Positions 18,055 through 24,883 of a DNA stretch of 64,000 bases are shown here, piece by piece (position 1 is the first letter of the stretch; every line of letters begins with the position of its first letter). The position numbers and the translations under genes are program-made. Location: NCBI RefSeq assembly GCF_003313385.1, contig NZ_QMHN01000002.1:1-64000 (forward strand). Direction: 5' to 3'. Below the pieces are notes generated by a model, which saw only the letters and a program-made list of their open reading frames with translations, was not told the DNA's origin and searched no databases. Source of the DNA: Pedobacter chitinilyticus (GTDB taxonomy: Bacteria; Bacteroidota; Bacteroidia; Sphingobacteriales; Sphingobacteriaceae).

Positions 18055-18108
18055 TTCGAGTGTAACCGAGAACCACGAAGTGCTCAGCAAAGCTAAATCT
18101 TTGGACAA
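18049..18108. repeat. Dispersed repeat, copy 2
   Basis: Second copy of the element at 16620-16700, lacking its 20-nt variable stretch. It touches the start of the TolC-like gene, so it may have supplied part of that gene's leader. Confidence 0.7.
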
Positions 18109-18114
18109 TGTAAG

Positions 18115-18226
18115 TTCCTCCCCCTGCCCCCTCAAAGAGGGGGATATAGCTTTTGCTATTTGCGCCCAGTGTCTCCCTTTGGAGAGCCTGCTCCGATCCT
18201 TCGGAGGAGAATTAAAAAGGGAGGAA
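18115..18226. repeat. Large multi-hairpin element
   Basis: An 8-nt outer stem TTCCTCCC (18115-18122) / GGGAGGAA (18219-18226) encloses four perfect hairpins: CCCCCTC/GAGGGGG (18127-18143), ATAGC/GCTAT (18146-18159), TCTCC/GGAGA (18172-18185) and CTCCG/CGGAG (18191-18206). It belongs stylistically to the cloverleaf elements. It lies between the pump and TolC-like genes. Confidence 0.7.
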
Positions 18227-18282
18227 ATTTCCCATATTCGAACTACATTACCCTCAAAACCACAAGAAATATTCACATCCCC

Positions 18283-18324
18283 CCTCTCTCCCTCTAAGGG
18301 AGAGATGCCCAACGGGCAGAGAGG
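18283..18324. repeat. Cloverleaf-like repeat element, copy A
   Basis: Outer stem CCTCTCT/AGAGAGG, inner CCCT-cta-AGGG (18290-18300) and GCCC-aac-GGGC (18307-18317), linker AGAGAT. A run of six T follows on the plus strand. It lies 4 nt beyond the stop of the pump gene and may act as a processing or attenuation site in the operon transcript. Confidence 0.75.
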
Positions 18325-18328
18325 TTTT

Positions 18329-20266
18329 TTAATGCTGTACATCATGCACCTCCAATTTTCCAAATTTTCTCAATTCATATTCTTTCGACATCAAAAAGAT
18401 GAGCGGTGTCACTAACAAAATGTGCGTCGACGAAGTCAAAACCCCACCAATCATAGGCAATACAATTGGGCGCATTACATCAACCCCTACTCCAGTAGCC
18501 CATAACACAGGTACCAAACCAAACAACGACACACAAACGGTCATTAACTTTGGTCTTAGCCTTTTAGCAGCCCCATGAATCACGTACTCCCTTAAATCCT
18601 CTTTGGTAATCGTTTCCCTCGAGTTGCCTTTTAACTTAATCAGCTGCTGCATGGCATCATTCAAATAAATCACCATTACAATACCCGTTTCCACCGCAAT
18701 CCCAAACAAAGCAATAAAACCTACCGCTACCCCTACCGAAAGGTTTACGCCCCAGAAATAAATCATGTAAGCACCACCAATCAAGGCAAACGGCACCGTA
18801 ATTAGACTTAAAAATGCTTCTCTAATGGAGTTAAAAGCAAAGTATAGCGAGAAGAAAATAATCAATAATACCACAGGCGCAATCCACATCAAAGTTTGTT
18901 GTCCTCTAATCAGGTTTTCATACTGTCCGCTCCACTCCAAAAAATAACCTTCAGGTAAAATCCCATCCTTTTTATTCAGCTGCTCCATCGCATCCTTCAC
19001 CGTACTGCCCAAATCCCTATCCCTTACGTTAAACATTACCGCTCCACGTAAAATGGCATTGTCCGAACTAATCATCGGCGGGCCATCCTCAAATTTCACC
19101 TGCGCAACCGCCGAAAGTGGGATTTCACCAAAACTAGGCGACTGCAAAGGAATACGCTCAATTTGTGCTACGCTATTTCGGTAAGCCTGCGCCAAACGTA
19201 CACTAATCGAAAAACGCTGCCTACCCTCAATGGTATTGCCAATACTAGCACCACCCAAGGCCGTTTCCACCACTTGGTTCACGTCATCAACATTTAAACC
19301 GTAGCGGGCCAGTTCTTCCCTTTTAATATCAATAGCCAAGTATTTTCCGCCAGTAATAGGCTCTACAAATAAATCGCTAACGCCAGCAGTACCCTCTAAA
19401 GCCGCCTTTACTTTTTCCGATACCGCAGCAATTGTATCCAAGTTTTGTCCAAACACCTTAATGCCCACATCCGTACGAATCCCCGTAGCCAACATATTTA
19501 TACGGTTAATAATAGGCTGTGTCCACCCATTCACCACCCCTGGAATTTGCAACTTGGCGTCCAGTTCGTTAATAATATCCTTTTTAGTTACCCCCTCACG
19601 CCATTCGCTTTTGGGCTTTAAGGTAATAATCGTTTCAATCATGCTAATGGGCGAATTATCCGTAGCCGTACTTGCCCTACCCGCTTTACCCAACACCTTA
19701 TCCACTTCCGGTACCGATTTGATGATTTTATCCTGCACCTGCAAAATGCGCTTAGCCTCTGCATTAGAAACATCAGGCAAGGTAACAGGCATAAACAAAA
19801 TGCTCTGCTCATCCAAAGGCGGTATAAATTCAGTACCCAATTTGGCCAATAAAGGAATGGTAATCAACAAAGCCAAAAGGTTAATGCCAATGGTCGTTTT
19901 TCGCCATTTCAATACCCTTCTAATAATCGGCTCATAAATTCGCTCCAAAAAGCGGTTTACCGGATTGGCACTATCAGGCTTAAATTTTCCTTTCATAAAA
20001 AAAGAAATCAGCACAGGAGCCAAGGTAATCACCAATAACGCATCCACAATCATAATGAACGTTTTGGTGTAGGCCAACGGATGGAACAACTTACCCTCCT
20101 GCCCAGTAAGCATAAATACGGGCAAAAACGAGGTAATAATAATCACCGTTGCAAAAAACACTCCCCTCGAAACCTGCTTGCTCGATTTAGAAATGATTTC
20201 GATACGTTCTTCTTCGCTAATCCAACTCGGTTCTTTGCGAAAGATACGCTTTAACCAATTTTTCAT
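18329..20266 (-). CDS. RND metal efflux pump (CusA/CzcA-type), C-terminal half
   Basis: A 645-aa ORF matching the C-terminal 60 percent of a heavy-metal RND transporter. It starts in the cytoplasmic loop after TM4 and runs through TM5-6 (VIIITSFLPVFMLTGQEGKL, then LVITLAPVLISFF), the second periplasmic porter region (GTEFIPPLDE near the start, ERIPLQSPSFGEIPLSAVAQ), and TM7-12. It is 307 nt after the N-terminal half and in a different frame. It has its own ATG (MKNWLKRIF). RND pumps need all twelve helices, so the halves must associate or the pump is dead. Confidence 0.88.
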   Translation of the reverse strand: MKNWLKRIFRKEPSWISEEERIEIISKSSKQVSRGVFFATVIIITSFLPVFMLTGQEGKLFHPLAYTKTFIMIVDALLVITLAPVLISFFMKGKFKPDSANPVNRFLERIYEPIIRRVLKWRKTTIGINLLALLITIPLLAKLGTEFIPPLDEQSILFMPVTLPDVSNAEAKRILQVQDKIIKSVPEVDKVLGKAGRASTATDNSPISMIETIITLKPKSEWREGVTKKDIINELDAKLQIPGVVNGWTQPIINRINMLATGIRTDVGIKVFGQNLDTIAAVSEKVKAALEGTAGVSDLFVEPITGGKYLAIDIKREELARYGLNVDDVNQVVETALGGASIGNTIEGRQRFSISVRLAQAYRNSVAQIERIPLQSPSFGEIPLSAVAQVKFEDGPPMISSDNAILRGAVMFNVRDRDLGSTVKDAMEQLNKKDGILPEGYFLEWSGQYENLIRGQQTLMWIAPVVLLIIFFSLYFAFNSIREAFLSLITVPFALIGGAYMIYFWGVNLSVGVAVGFIALFGIAVETGIVMVIYLNDAMQQLIKLKGNSRETITKEDLREYVIHGAAKRLRPKLMTVCVSLFGLVPVLWATGVGVDVMRPIVLPMIGGVLTSSTHILLVTPLIFLMSKEYELRKFGKLEVHDVQH

Positions 20267-20573
20267 GGTGTAATTGTTTTAAATAGTTCTTTATTTTCTA
20301 GAAAACATACAGTAGCAGTTCATCACCTACCAAAGCCCTGCTTTCCATTCCAAGTCCTCGCTTGCTGCGCTCGCTTGCGGGCTTTCCATTTCAATCAGGT
20401 TTAGGATACAAAAGCCTCTACAAGGCACTAAATTTTACTCTCGTTCCTAATAAAAATGAAAATCAACTCATCCATTCAAGCTTCGTCCTGTTTAAAATCC
20501 GCTGTCTTTCCAACTTTCAGACTCCCCAACTTCCAGACTTTCGGACTTCCTGACTCCTTAACTTCCCGACTTC
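20267..20573. repeat. Repeat-bearing spacer splitting the RND pump gene
   Basis: The 307 nt between the pump halves is not coding. At 20349-20388 it has a GC-rich tract with CTCGCTTGCTGCGCTCGCTTGCGGG, and at about 20505-20600 a degenerate tandem tract of GACTTCC/AACTTCC units that continues into the last codons of the N-terminal half (the GKQGSEK tail). This resembles other intergenic tandem tracts in the window (23930-24000, 46531-46580). Confidence 0.6.
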
Positions 20574-21866
20574 CTATTTTTCACTTCCCTGCTTTCCCAT
20601 TACCTCCGCATAACGCTCCGACAGATGTTTATAAGCATTCTCGCTCATGATAATCCCATTGTCTACAATGACCCCAATAGCCAGTGCAATGCCCGTAAGC
20701 GACATAATATTAGATGAAATACCAAAAGCATTCAATAAAATAAAACTCGCCGCAATAGTAATAGGAATTTGGATGATGATACTGACCGCACTGCGCCAGT
20801 GAAATAAGAAGATGATGACCACTAAGGAAACCACAATCATTTCCTCAATCAAGGTATGTTTAATGGAGTCTATCGATTCCTTAATTAACTCTCCGCGGTC
20901 ATAAACAATGTCAAATTTAACGCCCTTAGGCAAACCTTTGGCCACTTCGGCCATCTTGGCCTTCACCTTATCAATCACCTCGGCAGCATTTTCACCATAG
21001 CGCATCACCACAATACCGCCTACCCGCTCACCTTCGCCATCTTGGTCAAAAATACCCAAGCGAGTTTCCCCAGTCATTTGCACCGTACCAATATCCGATA
21101 CCCTAATAGGCGTACCATTCTGATTTTTAATAGGAATACTGGCTATTTCCTCTACAGATTTTAAATAGCCCGATGTTTTAATGATATAACCAATATCACT
21201 CATTTCAAACTTACGGCCACCAGCTTCGTTGTTGTTACTTCGCACCGCAGCAATCACCTGTGGCACCGTAAGTTTGTAATACAGCAGCTTATTAGGATCT
21301 AAAGCAATCTGATATTGTTTTTGGAAACCGCCAAACGAAGCAATTTCACTTACACCCTGTACATTTTGCAAGGCAAATTTCACGTACCAATCCTGTATAG
21401 CCCTTTGCTCGCCCAAATCAACTTCAGGCGCATCCAAGGTGTACCATAACACGTGGCCCACCCCTGTTCCATCAGGACCCAGTTGTGGTGCAGCCCCTTC
21501 TGGCAATGCTTTAGAGATGGTACTAATACGCTCCATTACCCTCTCCCTTGCCCAATACACATCTACATCATCCTCAAAAATCACATAAATAAAGCTCATC
21601 CCAAACATAGATGAACCACGCACATATTTGATTTTTGGAATGCCCTGCAAGTTGGTCACCAAAGGATAGGTAATCTGATCTTCAATCAATTGTGGCGAGC
21701 GCCCCATCCATTCCGTAAAAACAATCACCTGGTTTTCCGATAAATCTGGAATAGCATCTATAGGATTTTTCTTTACCGCAAAAATGCCCCAAACAAAGAT
21801 ACCAATAGCCAATACCAGCACGATAAACCGGTTGTGTATCGACCATTCTATAATTTTATGTACCAT
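20574..21866 (-). CDS. RND metal efflux pump (CusA/CzcA-type), N-terminal half
   Basis: A 430-aa ORF equivalent to the first 40 percent of CusA/CzcA. It has TM1 (FIVLVLAIGIFVWGIFAVKK), the first porter region (DAIPDLSENQVIVFTEWMGRSPQ, a CusA hallmark), TM2-4 (VVSLVVIIFLFHW, SFILLNAFGISSNIMSL, GIALAIGVIVDNGIIMSENA) including the proton-relay Asp in TM4. It stops 14 residues after TM4 where intact pumps continue into TM5. The final residues are encoded by tandem-repeat DNA. Together with the second half it sums to 1075 aa, the family's usual size. Confidence 0.88.
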   Translation of the reverse strand: MVHKIIEWSIHNRFIVLVLAIGIFVWGIFAVKKNPIDAIPDLSENQVIVFTEWMGRSPQLIEDQITYPLVTNLQGIPKIKYVRGSSMFGMSFIYVIFEDDVDVYWARERVMERISTISKALPEGAAPQLGPDGTGVGHVLWYTLDAPEVDLGEQRAIQDWYVKFALQNVQGVSEIASFGGFQKQYQIALDPNKLLYYKLTVPQVIAAVRSNNNEAGGRKFEMSDIGYIIKTSGYLKSVEEIASIPIKNQNGTPIRVSDIGTVQMTGETRLGIFDQDGEGERVGGIVVMRYGENAAEVIDKVKAKMAEVAKGLPKGVKFDIVYDRGELIKESIDSIKHTLIEEMIVVSLVVIIFLFHWRSAVSIIIQIPITIAASFILLNAFGISSNIMSLTGIALAIGVIVDNGIIMSENAYKHLSERYAEVMGKQGSEK

Positions 21867-21912
21867 TTTAAAATACCCTCTTTCTTTAATGGCTAAATAT
21901 TTTCAAAAATTC

Positions 21913-21958
21913 CCCCTCTCTCCCTTTTTAGGGGAGAGATGCCGAAGGCAGAGAGGGG
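21913..21958. repeat. Cloverleaf-like repeat element, copy B
   Basis: Perfect 9-nt outer stem CCCCTCTCT (21913-21921) / AGAGAGGGG (21950-21958), inner CCCT-tttt-AGGG (21922-21933) and GCC-gaa-GGC (21941-21949), linker GAGAGAT. Lies between the HMA-domain gene and the N-terminal pump half. Confidence 0.75.
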
Positions 21959-21959
21959 T

Positions 21960-22310
21960 TTAGTGCGCTTTGCTAGTCTTGCCAGTACGATCGTATTTGC
22001 AGCAGCCAGGCAAATTCTCGTAAGTTTCGTCTTTAGCTTTATTTTTAGGCGTATCATGTCCCAATCCAGCTACTTTTTGCTGAATGGCATCATTAGTGAT
22101 TTTAGAACTATCATAGCTAACCGTTAAAACTTTGGTGTCTTTGTCCCAAATGGCACTGCTAATGGCTGCATCCTTTAAGCCACTCTCGATACGCTTTTTA
22201 CACATACCACAGTTGCCCAACACTTTAATTTTGTCTGTTTTAGTTTGTGCAAAAGCTGCACTTCCGATCATAGTCAATGCTACAATAGCAATCGTTTTTA
22301 ATGCTTTCAT
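21960..22310 (-). CDS. Secreted heavy-metal-associated (HMA) domain protein
   Basis: From MKALKTIAIV at 22310 the product is 116 aa with a signal peptide (AFAQ cleavage near residue 21). The HMA domain has the metal motif GNCGMCKKRIE (GxCxxC), the strand VLTVSYDSSKIT and the LGHDT helix end. A second cysteine pair, GCCKYD, lies near the C-terminus. As a periplasmic metallochaperone it would hand Cu(I) or Ag(I) to the adaptor. It is immediately upstream of the pump. The longer start at 22352 adds no signal peptide. Confidence 0.88.
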   Translation of the reverse strand: MKALKTIAIVALTMIGSAAFAQTKTDKIKVLGNCGMCKKRIESGLKDAAISSAIWDKDTKVLTVSYDSSKITNDAIQQKVAGLGHDTPKNKAKDETYENLPGCCKYDRTGKTSKAH

Positions 22311-22440
22311 GATTTTAATTTTTTGTTGCTGACCAAAATGCTTGCATAGCAAAACACCATATAATCAACGGGTTAAATAAATTGGTTTTTGGATAAAATG
22401 GCTTGAATAGCCGATTGGGTATGGATGTACTTTGTGTAGT

Positions 22441-22478
22441 CGTCATTCCCAACTCGATTGGGAATCTTAATACGATAA
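22441..22478. repeat. Partial copy of the 1-106 repeat
   Basis: CGTCATTCCCAACTCGATTG followed by GGAATC.TAATAC matches positions 65-98 and 214-247, showing that the palindrome is dispersed over at least 22 kb. Confidence 0.7.
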
Positions 22479-22553
22479 CAAAGTTCATTACAATTCCTGC
22501 TGATGCTGGAACTATGGTATGGAGAACATACCCAAATAAAGAAAGAGGATATT

Positions 22554-22952
22554 TTAAATCCTGTAGGTACAGTTTTTAATAAAAAGGGGGAGTTGCTGCC
22601 CTAAAGGCGGCGCATTGCTATTTACTTCGTAAGCAATGGTGCTTACCAATGGGGTTATCTCAGCCGTAATAGGCTTTAATGAAGGTAAAATAAAAATCTG
22701 TTGCTCAAACTTGTAGATCTGCGCATTTGCTTTCTGCGCTTGGTCTACCTTGGCCTGTTGCTGCACATCCTTACAACAAGATTTTTCAGAAGCTTCCTTT
22801 TTCTCCATTCCGCAGAAATCGCAAGCCGCCTGTTGTGAATGTACTAGGCTCCAGTCTACCAATTCGCCCATGCAGTAATGAAGTTGCACACCAGCACCGC
22901 TGGCTACTGCCAGATAGAAAAATGCCATTAAGGTGAATACGATCTTCTTCAT
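22554..22952 (-). CDS. HYC_CC_PP family protein
   Basis: A 132-aa exported protein: signal peptide (1-20), then LHYCMGELVDWSL (HYC), CDFCGMEKK, KSCCKD (CC) and a late NAPPLGQQLPLF (PP). This set defines the Bacteroidota HYC_CC_PP family, which is commonly found beside copper/silver export genes. Six cysteines suggest soft-metal binding. It heads the minus-strand metal cluster, 200 nt from the HMA gene. Confidence 0.85.
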   Translation of the reverse strand: MKKIVFTLMAFFYLAVASGAGVQLHYCMGELVDWSLVHSQQAACDFCGMEKKEASEKSCCKDVQQQAKVDQAQKANAQIYKFEQQIFILPSLKPITAEITPLVSTIAYEVNSNAPPLGQQLPLFIKNCTYRI

Positions 22953-23094
22953 TACGCAGCAAATATGAACAAAAAGTTTAAAAGCTTTTTATATAATTTT
23001 CAAAATCTGTTACAGAATTGACAATAAAAAATTTGTGTTAGCCATGCAACCTTTAAAAATATCCACCGTCTTTTAAAATAAAAACCAAACACAA

Positions 23095-23904
23095 ATGCGC
23101 CATCTTATTACAACCCTATCCTTTTTTCTCTTACTATCCAACTATGCCTTTGGCCAAACCCAAGTCGTAGTTTTAGGTAGTGTACATTTCCCTACACAGA
23201 AGGTAAATGCCGATTCTATTTACAACATCCTACAAAAATTCAAGCCCGATATCATTTTGTTAGAAGCCGATTCAACAAACTTCTACAACGACTTTACCTT
23301 TAAACATTTGTATGATGAGAATGAATATATTGCCACGGTAAGATATAAAATGAAAAATCCGAAGGTCAATATCAGGCCTATTGAGTTTGAGGGACGGAAT
23401 AGCTATAGAAAAAGCATCGGGATCTATCCTGAAGCGGGGCCTGTATGGCAAAAACTAAATCAGCTCAACAACGAAAAGAAATTCAATAAAGAAGAGCAAA
23501 TCATCTGGGACGAATTAGCGTATCTAGATTCGGTGGCAAGCGCCTATAAAAATGCCAGCTTACAAAACATCAATCAGCCTAAAATTGATCAAATCATTAA
23601 CGAATTAATCGTGTCGCAATATGTATCCATTAAAAAAATTGTAGACACCAATCCTGTATTTGCAGAAGCAAAGCTAATTGACGCAAAAAAGGATACCATT
23701 ACCATGAGGCAATATTTTGCATTATGGGCAAATTTTGAAGGCAACCTGAGAAACAATGCCATCGCCAACAACGTCATGAAACAGATCAAACTAAACCCTG
23801 GCAAAAAAATAATTGTCATCACAGGTTTTTACCATCGACCATTTATCTTAAATAAACTGACAGAAAACAAAATTCCCACCAAAGAATTTTATCAAATCAA
23901 ATAA
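23095..23904 (+). CDS. Exported TraB/GumN-like protein
   Basis: A 269-aa protein with signal peptide (1-20, NYAFGQ). VVVLGSVHFPTQ and KFKPDIILLEAD resemble the first strand and the following acidic motif of TraB/GumN/Tiki-type proteins, IRPIEFEGR the middle motif, and KKIIVITGFYHRPFILNKL the C-terminal G-x-x-H motif. Tiki and ChaN-like relatives are metalloproteases or haem-binding proteins; activity here is unproven. It may be a stress or toxin-related exported protein. Followed by a degenerate tandem tract. Confidence 0.6.
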   Translation: MRHLITTLSFFLLLSNYAFGQTQVVVLGSVHFPTQKVNADSIYNILQKFKPDIILLEADSTNFYNDFTFKHLYDENEYIATVRYKMKNPKVNIRPIEFEGRNSYRKSIGIYPEAGPVWQKLNQLNNEKKFNKEEQIIWDELAYLDSVASAYKNASLQNINQPKIDQIINELIVSQYVSIKKIVDTNPVFAEAKLIDAKKDTITMRQYFALWANFEGNLRNNAIANNVMKQIKLNPGKKIIVITGFYHRPFILNKLTENKIPTKEFYQIK

Positions 23905-23929
23905 CCCATAGCACTACAACCCTAAACAC

Positions 23930-24000
23930 TAGCACAACTAATTACTAACCACTAATTCCTAATTCCTAGCTCCTAATTACTAGTTCCTAGCCCCTAAATT
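23930..24000. repeat. Degenerate tandem tract of CTAATTCCTAG-like units
   Basis: Repeated ACTAATTCCT / TAGCTCC / TAGTTCCTAG units without exact period fill the space between the TraB-like and Dabb genes. A shorter stretch of the same kind follows the esterase at 13203-13230. Confidence 0.5.
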
Positions 24001-24027
24001 CCCTATCTTCGCCATCAAAAAAAGACA

Positions 24028-24324
24028 ATGATTGCACACCACGTATTATTCTGGCTAAAAGCCGATACCACTGATGCCCAAAAAGAAGCTTTCTTAAATG
24101 GCCTTAAAAGTTTAGAAGAAATAGAAGTAGTGAAAAGTTTTCACGTAGGTACGCCAGCACCTATTGAGCGTGCCGTGGTAGATACCACCTATACCTTCAG
24201 CTTAATTTTATTTTTTGAAGACCTAGCAGCACATGATGTATATCAAGTTCATCCAATACACAAAGCCTTCTTAGAAGAATTTAGAGTGTTCTTTGAGAAA
24301 GTGGTCATCTACGATGCTCAATAA
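24028..24324 (+). CDS. Dabb-family stress-responsive A/B barrel protein
   Basis: A 98-aa ferredoxin-like dimeric barrel protein: it starts MIAHHVLFWLK (the conserved first strand with the signature H), has VVKSFHVGTPAP, a TYTFSLILFFEDLAAHDVYQ core and HPIHKAFLEEF at the end. The family binds small molecules or acts as monooxygenases or cyclases; the role here is unknown. TATCTTCG at about 24003 resembles the -7 box, 17 nt ahead of the ATG. A strong terminator follows. Confidence 0.9.
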   Translation: MIAHHVLFWLKADTTDAQKEAFLNGLKSLEEIEVVKSFHVGTPAPIERAVVDTTYTFSLILFFEDLAAHDVYQVHPIHKAFLEEFRVFFEKVVIYDAQ

Positions 24325-24330
24325 AAATGA

Positions 24331-24360
24331 AAAAGCCGAAGTTAAAACTTCGGCTTTTTA
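24331..24360 (+). terminator. Intrinsic terminator after the Dabb gene
   Basis: Perfect 8-nt stem GCCGAAGT/ACTTCGGC with a 4-nt loop, an A run before it and a T run after it, so it can act on both strands. It separates the plus-strand genes from the minus-strand RHS locus. Confidence 0.9.
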
Positions 24361-24406
24361 GTGGAATAACCGGCCTATTAAATTAGGTAGACCTAGTGGT
24401 AAATAG

Positions 24407-24880
24407 CTATTGTTTTTTCCACAGTCCAATCTCATTAACTGCCCATTCATCAACTTTACCAAGTTCTTTTCTATCATCTATGGACATTACGTAACAATTA
24501 AATCTGAATATGCCAATCTTTGTAAAAAGATAGCATTTATTACTATTAGGTAATTTTTCTATTTTATCACCGAGATAAGAAGCATTATATAACAGCGAAT
24601 CGGTAAAAATGATATGCTTAATATATTCACCGACATTAGGTTTATTAAAGGCTTCTTTTTCATATAACGTATCCAATGCAAGCTGTTTTTCTTTTGATAC
24701 TTCATCAGCTAAATACAAATAAAAACCTCTTTGATTATTTTTATAAGCAATATACCCAACAAATTTTTCGTTTAGTTGAATTTTAAAAAACTCCACCGAC
24801 TTAGGCTTAATAATTAGATAATTTATTATAATCATAAAAACCAATATTACTAATGCTACTATTAACAAATTTTTCTTCAT
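24407..24880 (-). CDS. Membrane-anchored candidate immunity protein for RHS-A
   Basis: A 157-aa protein with one N-terminal helix (about 5-27) and a small soluble domain of alternating strands (FKIQLNEKFVGYIAYKNN, FYLYLADEVSKEK, KCYLFTKIGIFRFNCYVMS). No family recognised. It starts 4 nt after the stop of the RHS-A gene, the position of immunity genes in polymorphic toxin loci. Assignment as immunity protein is by position only. Confidence 0.6.
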   Translation of the reverse strand: MKKNLLIVALVILVFMIIINYLIIKPKSVEFFKIQLNEKFVGYIAYKNNQRGFYLYLADEVSKEKQLALDTLYEKEAFNKPNVGEYIKHIIFTDSLLYNASYLGDKIEKLPNSNKCYLFTKIGIFRFNCYVMSIDDRKELGKVDEWAVNEIGLWKKQ

Positions 24881-24883
24881 GCT

